Shown: positions 49,331 to 61,354 of the stretch, in pieces
Layout: each line of letters starts with the position of its first letter
Position numbering within the stretch: the first letter of the stretch is position 1
NCBI GenBank assembly: GCA_014607495.2
Contig: CP053166.1
Coordinates: 9,566,455-9,630,454, forward strand
Source of the DNA: Carposina sasakii
Lineage: Eukaryota > Arthropoda > Insecta > Lepidoptera > Carposinidae
DNA: 64,000 nucleotides
Direction: 5' to 3'
Translations under genes and position numbers: made by a program
Notes under the pieces: model-generated
Told to the model about the DNA's origin: nothing
The model's database searches: none
Seen by the model: the letters and a program-made list of their open reading frames with translations, nothing else

Positions 49331-49631
49331 CAGGATGATTTTTGGTCGTCAACGTTCCCAAAAACTACGGAATCTCCTCATCATCACGATCATTTTTCTC
49401 CATGGAAGCGTACCTGGGAAGTGTCTGGTTCCCAAGATATTAGAGTCCAAAATGGAATAAATAGACTGCGTTTGACTACCATAATCAACACTGGACACTA
49501 TAACTTTCGCCCGATCGAGTAACTAAAAAAAAATTTCAAACAAATTTACATCGTTTCCCAACATAAACTTACTTTATTTGATGTATAGAGTACGTACCCT
49601 TCGTTAAGGGTAGCAACGAAAAAACACCCTG
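49331..49631 (+). mobile_element. M1 element with internal deletion
   Basis: caggatgatttttggtcgtc to gcaacgaaaaaacaccctg; the middle (tgcataaatgcac block) is missing. Confidence 0.83.
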
Positions 49632-49639
49632 TAATGTAG

Positions 49640-49805
49640 TCAGAACTATAGGATAATAAGAGAGATCCCATGACCTCGTTTAGCAAAGCGGGAACAGATG
49701 TAAGAGATCAGTGACAAGTTGCTAGCTCATCGCCTGAGCTAACATACCTGAATTCCTTCGTCAACTCCTACGACATGCAAAGAAGGAGATACAGCTGATG
49801 AATTT
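49640..49805 (-). repeat. RP2 repeat copy, minus orientation
   Basis: gatcagtgacaagttgctag, ctcatcgcctgagctaacat and gaaggagatacagctgatga are RP2 reversed. Directly after an M1 copy. Confidence 0.75.
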
Positions 49806-49994
49806 GATGATGTATTTCTCTAAAACGTGATCATGATAGAGACAGCATCAACTTTATTCCTCAGATAGGTTATCTGACGTTTGGAAAAATCGGCCCTTAA
49901 TCAAAATAATTTTATCCCACTGCCTTACTGACTTTCAAGACCACATAACACAATGCCAAGTATCACAAGTGTAAGTTACGTAATCAAGAGGCAG

Positions 49995-50089
49995 GAGGCA
50001 CTGCAGCTCACCTCCCGGAAACCCTTAGTCGCTACGATACCAACAGGCAAACAAGATGGTGCTATTTTACTTTGCTGAAACCACACGGG
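49995..50089 (-). mobile_element. RP1 retroposon fragment, 5' part
   Basis: cacctcccggaaacccttag to gctgaaaccacacggg corresponds to the 5' third of RP1. Confidence 0.65.
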
Positions 50090-50154
50090 ATCCACGTAGC
50101 ATAGGGAATTATGCCACTAGCTTAAATATCTTAACCCCTTCCGAGTTATGGACG

Positions 50155-50250
50155 TTTCTATACTAATATACCGTTGCTTAGTACCCACGATACAAGACCT
50201 TAGGGATCTTAGTGTGGGACTAGGGCAATGTGTTGTGAATATTTATATAT
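50155..50250 (+). mobile_element. SINE S-B fragment, 3' half
   Basis: accgttgcttagtacccacg, caagaccttagggatcttag and ttgtgaatatttatat are the S-B body and tail without the tRNA-like head. Confidence 0.75.
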
Positions 50251-50669
50251 ATCTTTGTACCACACATAACGGCATATCTACTAATAATAGCAACATTTAT
50301 TTGCGGCAAATATCTTTTCTTGGTACACCTTATCTGATGTTTCAGGGTGGCCTATTCGTGACAGAGCGTCGTGGAATTATACTGAATTGCCCTCATTTGC
50401 CACCTTCTAATCTTCACGCTTTGGCCATTTTTGCCAAATCTAGCGCGTTGAAATAGGTTATACACGTCGTGTTGCCGAAAATATTTAGTAAGATTGCTGA
50501 GTCGGTAAAGCTATTAAGGGCCGATTTTTCTAAACGTCAGATAGCCTATAAGAAGAATAAAGTCAATAAAGGACCCTAGTTTAGTGATAGAATGAATGAT
50601 GTATTTTCAATACAGATAGAGAGATAGCTTTACTTATGTTGACTATTGCGGGAATGATAATTTAGTATT

Positions 50670-50909
50670 CATGGTGTAACAAAAGAGGCATGTTAAGCGA
50701 AAAGTTATGTAAATATCCCACTAAAAAGAACCTATCCACAAAATTTCAGGCTCGAATTCACATGTTTATTTTTCCAGATAAGTACATAGTATGAAGAATC
50801 CCTAAACAACTCAGGAATATTCATACAATCTTGAATTTTTGAAATAGTTTCTCTATGGTGGGCTATTAACATAGCTGTTTGTTTAACATACCCTTTCTGT
50901 TACACCCTG
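50670..50909. mobile_element. M2 element, slightly decayed
   Basis: catggtgtaacaaaagaggc to ctttctgttacaccctg. Confidence 0.8.
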
Positions 50910-50938
50910 TATATTTCATGATATTTTCATGAATTGAA

Positions 50939-51238
50939 AAGCGGTGATAGCCTAGTGGTTAAGCCGTGCACCTTTAAACGGGAGGCCAATGAATTTATTT
51001 AATGTACAGATTTAATGTTGTAAAATTGTCACTTAGCTCGTGCCTCGGAAAGCGCTTAAAACTATTGGTCTTGCGCCTGATCTCTCTCTGGTCGTGGCTT
51101 ACCGTCCCATCGGACCATGAGAGTAACGGAATAGGGAGTGCATCTGTGTTTGCGCACACATGTGCACTATAATATCTCCTGCATACCTGGCCAATCTCCG
51201 TAGAGATTGGTCGCCTTGGCCGAAATACGGTCGGAGAG
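50939..51238 (+). mobile_element. SINE S-A copy with deletion in the head
   Basis: aagcggtgatagcctagtgg to ggccgaaatacggtcggag; about 40 bp including the B-box are missing compared with the 45556 copy. Placed 30 bp after an M2 element. Confidence 0.85.
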
Positions 51239-51267
51239 TTCATTTCATAATAATATCCTATGCAATA

Positions 51268-51360
51268 AGCAAGCAACTTGTCACAGATCATTTACATCTG
51301 TCTCCGCTATGCTGAACGTGGCTGTTAAATCTCCTTTACGATACTGTAGTTCTGGCCCCA
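51268..51360 (+). repeat. RP2 repeat fragment
   Basis: aagcaacttgtcacagatca and ctatgctgaacgtggctgtt match the right half of RP2. Confidence 0.7.
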
Positions 51361-51824
51361 ATTTTCGTAACACATCATATGTATATTATGTATGCGAGAC
51401 CTAATGCAGGGTTCCAACACCAAAATTTAAACCTTAATCGGCAGTTCTATAACTCGAGATAATAAGATACTTGCTTAATCCAGACTAACCACCAGATTAA
51501 CAGATTACATTGCTTATGTGTAGACATCTAGCTACATATAAACGCAATTCTATTCACTCGGGCCTTAAATTAGATGAGGACGTCTCACAAAACGTCAGTC
51601 TGCAGCAGACTCTATGTAATTTCCTCTGAGCTATAATTACTAGCCATATAGTTAGTACAATTTCGCTATTCGGTGAATATGTGAGTTTTGGTCGTCGCGA
51701 TGCAAGCGAATTGTGGAGGCAGTTAGTTAGTACTTCTATGAGATAGCGTAAAAAACTATGGCGCCTAATTTCTGAGAATTAATTTATGCGATTTGCTTTT
51801 AAAATTCGTATTTCTATTCTAGGG

Positions 51825-51955
51825 GTGGCTGTGTGGTGTCAGCAGAGTAGAATACCACCCCATGTCTGCCCGTGGGTATCGTAAGAGGCGATTAAGGGTT
51901 CTGCAGGTTGGCAGTGCCTCCAGTGTTAACAATATAGTCCAAATAACCTTTTACG
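51825..51955 (+). mobile_element. RP1 retroposon fragment, 5' part, plus orientation
   Basis: gtggctgtgtggtgtcagca to caatatagtccaaataac; the 3' half is missing. Confidence 0.7.
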
Positions 51956-52567
51956 CCACTGCTAGGTGCACTTTAACTTGTGGTTTTCTTTATCGTCAAA
52001 TTAATAAGAAAATAAATTTTAGAGATTTCACTTATGGTTATAATCAAGGAATATAATATATAACATTATAGTATATAATATAATATTTTACTTATGTAGA
52101 TATTATTATGTATTGCAACAATATTCTCTTTTGCAATTACTTCTGTGACCACTAATACAACTTTACCAGGCAATAACATTTAACAGTTAAGCGGAATTGT
52201 AACATTTACCTACGTAAAGCAAACTTGCGTAAGCGGACATATGTACAGTAAAGTTATTATAAGATTACTACATTATTACCAGAGTTTTATTTTATGGTGC
52301 CATCACCTGGCATTCGTCAAAAAGGCGTTTGCAAACTTGCGTATGCGCTGAGTTAAATCATGATTATTTATCTGCTAATGTCTATATAAAAAATGAAGCC
52401 TAATGAGGGTTATTTCGTCTCCAGCTCAATCCATCCATCCACTTCCATCACGTTTATAATATTAGTAGGATTAATCGCTTCGCTAACGTTTCGACATCGT
52501 ATTTGCGATTCGCAAATTTTCTGGCGGTTAAGATAATAGATTTAACAACAAATAATACAATATTTTG

Positions 52568-52879
52568 ACTGTGCCCTGCATGTATATTTTAGAAGTCTGC
52601 ATATTTGTATTTAAACATAGGGACTTATTCCAACAAAAAAAAGATGTACTATGCAATAGAAGTCTAAGATCATATTACGTTAATAAACTTTATAAACCTT
52701 CTGCAAAATTAACATTGACATGTAAGAACAGTTTTATGATGTGTATAACAATTTTTAATAAACTGCCCGATATATTTAAAGATAAAAAGAAATTAATTGT
52801 ATTTAAAAAGCTTGTGAGGTCCTGGCTTCGAGAACAATGTTTCTATAGTGTACATGAATTTCTTAATTATAAATAAGAC
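52568..52879 (+). pseudogene. Jockey-like reverse transcriptase C-terminal fragment
   Basis: The frame contains MYILEVCIFVFKHRDLF, then MCITIFNKLPDIFKDKKKL, FKKLVRSWL and FYSVHEFLNYK, stop at 52876 in the reported frame. The Y-N-x-L-P and F-Y-S-x-x-E-F-L motifs are typical of the end of Jockey/CR1-type ORF2. The non-coding 3' end probably runs to about 53178, where cattcaataaacatttcatt lies beside a short TTTCA repeat. Confidence 0.78.
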
Positions 52880-53574
52880 ATGGTCGTTGTAATTAAGGAT
52901 ATTGAATTGAATTTATTTATCGATCTTATTGATGACATTTAATTTTAATTTTATAATCTTAATACCTATAGACATTTAATACTATACTCATAGGAACTGA
53001 CTTTTATCGTTTGAGTGGATTATGCATTAATTGATTTTAATTTATGATTTTAACTGTGCTTTCTTTGCAAGTGAGTGTACGCCTGGAAAAGGTAGACATT
53101 CAGTGATACTACTTTATGCATCTACAACTGCAAACTTTACCTAATGTCACATTCAATAAACATTTCATTTCATTTCACCTACTCAATTTAACCGATGGAA
53201 TATAATTTACCCTGTATCAAAAAAATTAGAAATCAAATAAAAATGTTCATGCTACTGGATCAAAGCAGTATGAGTCGATCTTTATTTTCTCAACTTACAT
53301 TTTATAGGCAATGTTGTGCACATTTTCTCTTGTAAAATGACACAAGATTCCAGCGTTAATGGCGTCGCATTGAGATGATTAAGATTTAATTGTGGAGTAC
53401 TATAAAACGGCCGTTATGGTCGTGTATGTACGGGCCATAATTAATGGCGAATGCTTGCGGAGACTTATTTACGACGGGACGTGAAACATCGCGGGAATTT
53501 ATGAAAACGTACACTAGAATAAATTGGTTGACGGAGAAACAAATTGACCCTCAAATACACACGGCTGTGTTTCC

Positions 53575-53760
53575 ATAATGGTGAAGTCAGAATTGCAGAA
53601 TCATAAGAAAGATCCCATGTTTCGCATATCAAGAAGAGGTGAAAATGTCTCCATCTCCGATAATTATCGCCTGAGAGAATGCCCAAGTTCCATAGTCGAC
53701 TCTTACGACATGCACGGAAGGAGATGCAGCTGATGTATTCTAGTGAACTCCGCATCAGCA
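53575..53760 (-). repeat. RP2 repeat copy, minus orientation
   Basis: gcctgagagaatgcccaagt, tagtcgactcttacgacatg and gagatgcagctgatgtattc are RP2 reversed. Confidence 0.75.
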
Positions 53761-54034
53761 TGGTAAATAATCACTTTCAATATGTTGTCGTCAAGATATT
53801 ACAAATAAATATTCAATAAAATAATAAACTATTCCATTACTGAGGCAAAGCTGAAATTACTGGACGTAGAAAGCTGATATATAGCATGTGCCTTTCATAT
53901 GAGAGAATATAAATGGAAAGCAACGGGAATTAATAAGTAAAGTTTACATGGACTACTTGTACGTCGTATACGACCGCTAATTCAAAATAATGTTAGAATT
54001 TGATATGGATCTAACTAATTAAGTATGTAGTAAC

Positions 54035-54230
54035 ATACATATAATCACGCCTTTATCCTTTACGGGGTAGGCAGAGCACCAAGGGCCGATAGAACCACAT
54101 AGAACCACATAGAAGTCAAAATGGTGATTAGTCAAATTGATCAGAAGTGGCCCTCTGATCAATTTGACTAATCACCATTTTGACTAATTTTGAGGATATA
54201 GTTGAGATGTACAAGTAGGTAGCAGTTTAT
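54035..54230 (-). repeat. RP3 repeat containing a perfect 31-bp hairpin
   Basis: ataatcacgcctttatcctt and gggccgatagaaccacat are RP3. A 10-bp tandem duplication (agaaccacat) and the hairpin 54115..54184 follow before RP3 resumes as aattttgaggatatagttga. Confidence 0.85.
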
Positions 54231-54635
54231 AAAAAAACATTGTATAACTTATAATATCCTAATTATAATATAAACTATGGTAGGTACTTACTTCATACTA
54301 GATCGTGTTTACTTCACGTCCACCAGTTTTCTAACTAGAGTAAAATGTGAAGAATTTACTGAATGGCTGCGTGATGATTGCTGACTTTAAGATTACATTC
54401 TTTTACGCAATAAAAAATGCCCAGGCTTTGTTTGTAATTTCATTATGATAGTCTATTTTTTTTCTTACAGATTTGGTTTTAGATATTTGTATGGACAATA
54501 GGTTGTGATTAGAGATAATGTCTATTAATGTGAGAATCTACAATGTTTAGTTTTTGTCTTACCAAAAGCCGCCGATTCGCCCCAAGCTTCTACCTCTTTT
54601 CACACCAACTTATTTTGAAGCAAATCCAATCTCTT

Positions 54636-54899
54636 CTGGGGGGCAATTCTGCAAAAAAATTGAACCGAAAAGCAACCACTGACGAAACGCGGTGCGAAGC
54701 AATAATTGCTTTTCAATTGAGTAATAAGGCGGTGAGGAGTGTGACAGAATATAAACAAATGTCTGCTCTCGTGCTGAAATGTGTACACTAATTAATTACG
54801 AGTATCATAAGGTGACGTTGCTTCTCCGTGCCGAGCTTCTACAAACAGTCCTGTTTCAGCTTCGTTCCAGTTGAAATTTTTTGCGGAATCACCCCCTGG
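54636..54899. mobile_element. M3 element
   Basis: ctggggggcaattctgcaaa to ttttgcggaatcaccccctg; the open frame over it is accidental. Confidence 0.83.
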
Positions 54900-57280
54900 T
54901 TACTAGTTAATAATAAACTATGAAATATTAAAGACGTCTTTTGTTGGCAAAATAACGTTCGCCACAAAGGGATCGAGAACAAAGCACCTTTCATTTATCC
55001 GATCGACTTATTATTAGTAGGTACAATTAGTAAGACGAAATTGGAAATATTTTACATGGAGTACTCGTATTATTGTAAGTATAACAGTTGTTTGATATTA
55101 CGGAAAAAAGGTTAAATAAACTGTCTAAGGTATCTATTCTGTTTTGTCTATCTATCTCTTCTACTAAAGTAACATGTCTTGACTGATTCATCAGTGCAGA
55201 GGCATGAAAGTCATGCTCCAAATATTTTCTAGCTTCAGTAGTTTTTTAGCATGACTTTTTGTGACGTGGAGGTCCACTAAGAACGGATTTCCTAAATGTT
55301 TCCGCGGTCGAAGATGTGGGCGGCCGTTAGTAAAAAACGGCATTCAAATAAAAAAATAACATAAAATCTATAGAGTTTTCTTATGCCTTCTCTACAAATA
55401 TCAGACATAGGAAGATATTACTTTTGAATATGTATTTACATTTTGGATACATGGAGGGATCAGTGGCAGATGCCAAAGATACCATCATATATAAGCGATC
55501 GATTTTTACGACCATCACGCGCAGTCCTTCCCTCGCCTACCTTCTTCACTCACGCGCACCTGAATACGAGTATTACGAGTATGTCAAGCGTGCGAAGCGA
55601 TTCGCACGAACTTCACGACCGTAAAATTCCACTTCCACCACTGATACACGCTATCTTTATTTAATAAACAAAATACTCTGATCGCATAAAACAATATCCC
55701 GTACAGACTACAACTACCAGACTAGAAAACAAAATCGATTTACATGCACCTGCAGGACTAATCCTGGATTCGGTCGTTGCAAATCGATATCGTATCAGAG
55801 GGGTTTAAAATGTTGGTGTGCCGGATTATTTTTAACAAAGTATTACCATAGCACAGCATATATGCAGTGCGTCAAATTGATTATAGCGGTGCCGCTATTT
55901 AGCAGCTGTATGTTTGCAAACCAATCTTCCTTCACGGTGCCGACATGTTAATATTCCTTTAAGGCCACTACATGATCGTATCTCCATCCTAGGAAACCTA
56001 AGCTTACCTTACTTTCTTACTAATACCTATATACTGCTAATACCATGAACTAATTAATATGAACTGTTATTTTTTGAGAAGGTATTTGAGTAATTATAAA
56101 GTTTGTAAGTTTAACATAGTTTAAGTGATGCCTTAATGCGAAAAGACGGGTCAAGTGAGGGGATGAGCTTACGGGACGTCCATTGTCCATTTGCTAGATT
56201 TATTGTATATGTGTCGGGAAAGCGGTGATACTCGTAACCTTACCCTTGCCACGTGAGGCTAAATGGTGAATAGCGGGTAATTATGATTTGAGACGTGGTA
56301 TCTACTTTTAAGTTTTTGTCACTGAATAAATAATAATATTTCATCTTTACCTCGATAAAGGCGTGCTAAAACATAATAAACATATTGGTGGCTTACTCGT
56401 ATTTGAAGTTAATTTACCAATATTATTACTTACACTGTGGTGTAACTTCGGATCCAACGCGAGTTAGATGGAATAGTTTTTTTTATCAACTGCCACCAGG
56501 ATATTTTTATCTTTCGGCGAACATTTTTTTTGCTTTCATTTGACATGGACGTTGATATTGGAATCTAATTAATAGAATTGCAATATCCAATATGTAAGTA
56601 AAGTTTTTAGAGGAAAAAATATTTTGAATACACCGGTAGTCCACAGAAATCTGTCCGTAGGTATGACAAAAAATTTAAATTGTAAATTACTTTAACCTAC
56701 ATACCCGTACATATAAACAGAATACAAGATACACGCATACATTTTTGAGGAATAAAGAGTTTCAGATAAAAATAAAGTCTCTATATCCATTTCGCCATTT
56801 GGTTCTGATAGATAAGTCAGATAGACAAACAAAGTTACTTCGAAATAATATAAACTGTATTTATTGTTATGCCGTCTGAACGGAGCCTGCATTTGAATGT
56901 CAAAGAAACTTGCAGGTTTCTACAAATGTAAGTACAATGAGAAGCTGCACTGAAAATGTGTGTATTTTTCAACAATAACATTTTCAAGATTCCATGTTTT
57001 TTGTTTGTGTTATACATGTGTATATAGGTATAAGGACATCCGTGATTTCATGTGCTACATCTATGTTATTTCAATTTATAACCAACTGACATTAAAATAT
57101 TTTATGGATTTAAGAGTTACTATTATTATTACAAGGATCTAAACATGTATTTTATAGAAATTTATTATAGTATAAGGACATCCGTAAGGATAAATTTCAT
57201 GTGCTACAGGATGTAACATCTAGTAAATGTTATTTCAAATTATAACCAACTGACATTAAAATATTTCTCTTTCTAATATC

Positions 57281-57339
57281 TCTATAGTGGGCTATTTACA
57301 TAGCTTTTCGCTTAACATACCCCTTTTGTTACACCCTGT
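57281..57339. mobile_element. M2 right-end fragment
   Basis: tctatagtgggctatttaca and ttttgttacaccctg only. Confidence 0.75.
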
Positions 57340-57547
57340 ATATTAGTTAGGAGGTATTGTCACTTCATCGACGTTATGCTGTTTTTATTTTGACCAAGTT
57401 TTAGGGGAAAGACAGCATCAACTTTATCTTTGAAATAAGCTATTTGACCATTTGAAAAATCGGGCCTGACTATGAAAAATAACTCGAACTGCTAGGTCAC
57501 GAAAGAAATTTTTCTTTATTTATTTATTTTAGGAAAGATCATCATTC

Positions 57548-57665
57548 ATCATCATCATTTACAGCCCTGAGAAGTCCACTGTTGGACATAGGCCTCCCCC
57601 AACAACCTCCACTCCGACCGGTCGGAAGCAGCCTGCATCCAACCGACGCCCGCAACCTTGACTAG
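57548..57665 (-). pseudogene. Non-LTR reverse transcriptase C-terminal remnant
   Basis: Minus-strand frame KVAGVGWMQAASDRSEWRLL then GEAYVQQWTSQGCK and a GATGAT tail. Same family as 1680..1775. Confidence 0.8.
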
Positions 57666-57804
57666 GTCAAGGAAGATTTAGGATTCATGTTTAGGAAAGA
57701 TAACAGCTTAGAACTACTTATATACAATTTGCCATTTACTAATTTCCACTTTAGATACAGTATAGCAGGTAACATTAGGTACATAAACATCCCGCAGTTA
57801 CGTT

Positions 57805-57960
57805 TAATATAGCGGGATCAGGCCAAGTAGCACGACCTGCGAAACACGATATGATAAACCGATTTATCGACATTTAGCCTGTAAAAATACGATAAATATA
57901 GCCGCCATCTTGAATTTTGTAAGGAGACGATACGATATTGTATATACGATATCCACGATG
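57805..57960. repeat. RP8 repeat copy, opposite strand
   Basis: cacgatatgataaaccgatt, aaatatagccgccatcttga and gacgatacgatattg. Confidence 0.75.
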
Positions 57961-58009
57961 CGTGATCATGCTAGGGGGGCAGATGTAAAAGATCGGCAGG
58001 TCAATGTCT

Positions 58010-58260
58010 GAGAGAACAACCTTGAAACAGAAATCACTAACATAAACTTCTTTAACATAAAAATGAATTGCTAAATGTGTTGCTAAGCGCAGATCTCGAG
58101 AACAGCTACACTGATTTCGCAAATTCTTTTTTTAGATTATTCCTTGAAGTACAAGGATGGTTCTTACGGTGAGAAAAATTGCCTTTTCCCCATTTCTATA
58201 GCGGTGGCCCACGACTTTGTTCGCGTTAAATCCGTGCAAAGCCGGGCGGATCCCTAGTTT
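58010..58260 (-). repeat. RP7 repeat without the P-like insertion (empty-site counterpart)
   Basis: On the minus strand it reads gctttgcacggatttaacgc, gaacaaagtcgtgggccacc, gctatagaaatgggg and then agctgttctcgagatctgcg. The joint at 58196..58215 has exactly the length predicted for the P-like target with one 8-bp copy (20 of 20 positions align, four of them differing). Confidence 0.8.
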
Positions 58261-58715
58261 TACATAAATATCTAGGAAATATGTCGACTTTACCTGTTAA
58301 AACAAATTCTGTTATATTCCTAAAACATTGTTCAATGTTCCAAAAACATGTAGTATCAACGAACCTTAACATCACCCATAACATTTAGCTAACCAACAGG
58401 TAAACATTATAGGAGAGTAATAATATAACAATTTAAACTAACAAAGTCAAGTCAAAACAGACCCTCATTAGTCGGATTTAGGGCACAAACTCATTAGCAA
58501 TAACCAAACTGTAACCACAGCGTGGAGTTTGTATCTACTAAATATGCCATATAGGTAGGTAAAATGTAACCATAATGATAATTGTTCAAAAAGATTTTCA
58601 AAAAAAAAATATTTTTTTCTCCCCAGAGCTACTAACGCGAACTGTTCCACATTTCTTAGGTCTAAGATGCATTCTTTGGTATGAATAATCAAATTTTTCG
58701 TCTTCGGTTTAATTT

Positions 58716-58834
58716 CGTCTTCAGCCTATTGCAGTCCACTGCTGGACGTAAGCCTCCCCCAGGACACACCACAAGGCTACTGCCACAGGGGGGTTTTGTC
58801 CATAGTCACCACGCTGGGCTGGCACATTGGTGAC
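58716..58834 (-). mobile_element. RP1 retroposon, 5'-truncated, with perfect 11-bp target duplication
   Basis: CGGTTTAATTT occurs at 58705..58715 and 58835..58845 exactly at the ends of a 119-bp RP1 3' fragment. This copy defines the family's retroposon nature best. Confidence 0.9.
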
Positions 58835-60030
58835 CGGTTTAATTTGATGGAATTAAATTATTATTATGTTTTCCTTCTGCTTATGACCAAAACGCGAGAC
58901 AGCATGCGAGCTAATTCACAAATAATATGAAATCTTGGATTATTGTAGCGAAATTCACAGTCCTAGTATTGTGTAGGTACTGCAGAGGCCCTCCTTAATT
59001 TAACCGAGATCGTCAAAAAGATGACGCCTTCTATTTGATTTTATCTCGTAATATATCCAAAGCCCACGGCATAGCTTTCAAAAGACCATTTTTCCGGAAA
59101 TTGAAATAAAAAATTCTGAAGAAACGATTCGATCCCCATTTTAGACACATTAAAGATTTCATATACTATTCCTTGCGACCAACAGAATTAGTGACGAATG
59201 AAAGGTCTTAGGTCCAAATTAAGCCATACGTTACCGAAATTACTGAGAGTTCGCAAAAAGCCGATTGTGAAATATACTCGTAATTGGCAGTCCGGTTCAA
59301 AACTATGGCGCGAGCTAATTGTGTCCGCGAGATGAATATGCATGAGATATTGATTGAACGTTTCGCTCGTATGAATTCACTTTTATATCACGACACGATA
59401 TCCATCGGCGTGAAGCCATATTGCTCTGTTAATCTCCATGTGGTTTCTTAAATACATAAACAATAATTCAAGGATAATAGTTTGTGATATCACTGTACTA
59501 AACAGAATACGAGTACAAAACAAGACGAATTCAAGGAGATCAATGAAATCTGTTTTTCTGTGTAAAATTTGCACAGTAAAAAATATAGGTAAGGTATAGA
59601 TCGTTTCTCGAACTATTCGATTTTACATCGAATTTCATCTAATAGGTTTATTCACAAGATGAGGAAATAAGTTTTACCTCAATTTGAGGTATATACTCGT
59701 ATAATGATAAATGCAGAGCATAGGTATCATAATGTAGCCTTTATGTAGGTTCAATGCCAAGGATTAAACACTGATTAGGTATACTATGTTATTATACGAC
59801 ACGATATCAGCTATCCGATATATCGTCGAATCTAAAAGCACCAACGTCGGAATATCGGTTATGATGAGCGAGCGAGGGTACTAATAGTTGGAGATATCGA
59901 ATTTGAGAACGCGATTGGTATGGAGATTTTGAATATTGTGAATTTTACTTTATCATGAGAACAAAAGTATAGCGTTCAAACATTTTTAATGTCGGTGAAA
60001 AGAAAATAAACAAACATACATAGATGAAAA

Positions 60031-60302
60031 CGGGGACCAATTCTTGTAAAGTCTCGAGTTGGAACGAAGCCGAAACGGAACCGTTGTAGACGCTCAGAAC
60101 AAAGCAATAATTACTTTACGGTGATGTCGTTATTAGACACATTTCAGGACGAGACAGATATTTGATTTCAATCTGTCATACTGGCGATCACTGCATGCTA
60201 AAATAAACCAGCGGTAAGTTAATATTGCTTTGCACCGCGTTTCGTTAACAGTTCGTTAGTGGTTGCGTTTTGGCTCAAAATTTTTGGGGAATTGTCCCCT
60301 GG
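60031..60302. mobile_element. M3 element
   Basis: cggggaccaattcttgtaaa to ttttggggaattgtcccctg. Confidence 0.8.
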
Positions 60303-60304
60303 CT

Positions 60305-60440
60305 TTTTTCACGGGTAGGTAGAGATCACGGGCCTTCTAAGATATATATATACTGACAGATATGACATACTGACATACCTCTTCAACTTCATAGACTGTT
60401 ATGATATTCATGCACACTCATCGGTTTAAGTTACTTTACT
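60305..60440 (-). mobile_element. Decayed RTE-like 3' fragment
   Basis: Matches the RTE-like 3' end in pieces (cacgggtaggtagagatcacgg, catacctcttcaacttcata, tgatattcatgcacactcat) with an inserted run of ATAT and GACATACT repeats in between. Same orientation as the other two copies. Too decayed to show a target duplication. Confidence 0.6.
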
Positions 60441-60541
60441 CTACATTAGTCATTACAAAAAAGGTAAACAAGTGGATGATGAAGTTAAAAATTCTTAACT
60501 TTGCAACGATATAAAGTAAACTATAAGCTCTATATCTAAAC

Positions 60542-60820
60542 GTAGAGATACAACGTCGTACCAAGGTCGTGGACGTGGGTAAGCGTATCGCGAGGCTGAA
60601 GTGGAGATGGGCGGGACATTTGGGCAGGACGGATGATGGTCGATGGACCAAGGCGGTGACGGAATGGTGGCCAAGGGATGCTTTAAGACCGAGGGGCAGA
60701 CTACCCGCTCGATGTTCAGATGATATCCGAAGGGTTGCTGGACAGCAGTTGATGAGGTTGGCCCAGGACAGAGGACAGTGGCATAGGGAAGAGGAGGCCT
60801 TTACTCAGCAGTGGGTGTAA
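60542..60820 (+). pseudogene. Non-LTR reverse transcriptase C-terminal fragment
   Basis: Frame VEIQRRTKVVDVGKRIARLK, then WRWAGHLGRTDDGRW, RPRGRLPARCSDDIRR, and a final EEAFTQQWV, stop at 60818. Followed by a TAGATAGATA tail. The W-x-W-A-G-H and G-R-x-x-x-R-W/C-x-D-D motifs place it at the end of a lepidopteran non-LTR ORF2. The rest of the element is missing (5' truncation). Confidence 0.88.
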
Positions 60821-61200
60821 GAGGCTGTATAGATAGATATTAGATAGATAAGCTCTATGTTATCTCTCTACGTATTACTAAATTCCGTTAATACATGTTG
60901 GTATATCTATAAAAGAAATTTATATCTAGATGCACCTAGAAAATATATTGTGAAATAACAGCATACATAATAACAGTGAAATATTAGCGTAAAAACCATA
61001 AAAATATTAGTTTTGTATTCATTAATCCAGTACGGAAATTCCGCGGCTGCATCCTCGCGATATGGCAGGAAAAGGAGCAGGTATATTTTTTAGTTTATTA
61101 CATAATTATATTGCACGAAATAACTACGTAATTCCTCTCATTAAAACTTTCCCCGATTTCCTGTGACCGACCTAGTTTCTATGTTTACACAATAAATGTG

Positions 61201-61330
61201 CATGCTGTCTTTGACGAAAATAATCATGTGGACGATCCATGATCGCTATTTATTACTCATATCATTTGTTACTCATATGCATGCTCTGTCTTTGACGAAA
61301 ATAATTATGTGGACGATCCATGACCGCTAG
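61201..61330. repeat. Direct duplication of about 48 bp
   Basis: tgtctttgacgaaaataatc...gtggacgatccatgatcgct occurs at 61206 and again at 61287 with two changes, separated by an AT-rich spacer that repeats tactcat. Confidence 0.85.
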
Positions 61331-61354
61331 ATATTCTATGAAAGTTCTTTTTCT

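Noticed and set aside
54543..54791. 82-residue plus-strand frame
   Set aside because: Covers the M3 element, whose other copies have no frame.
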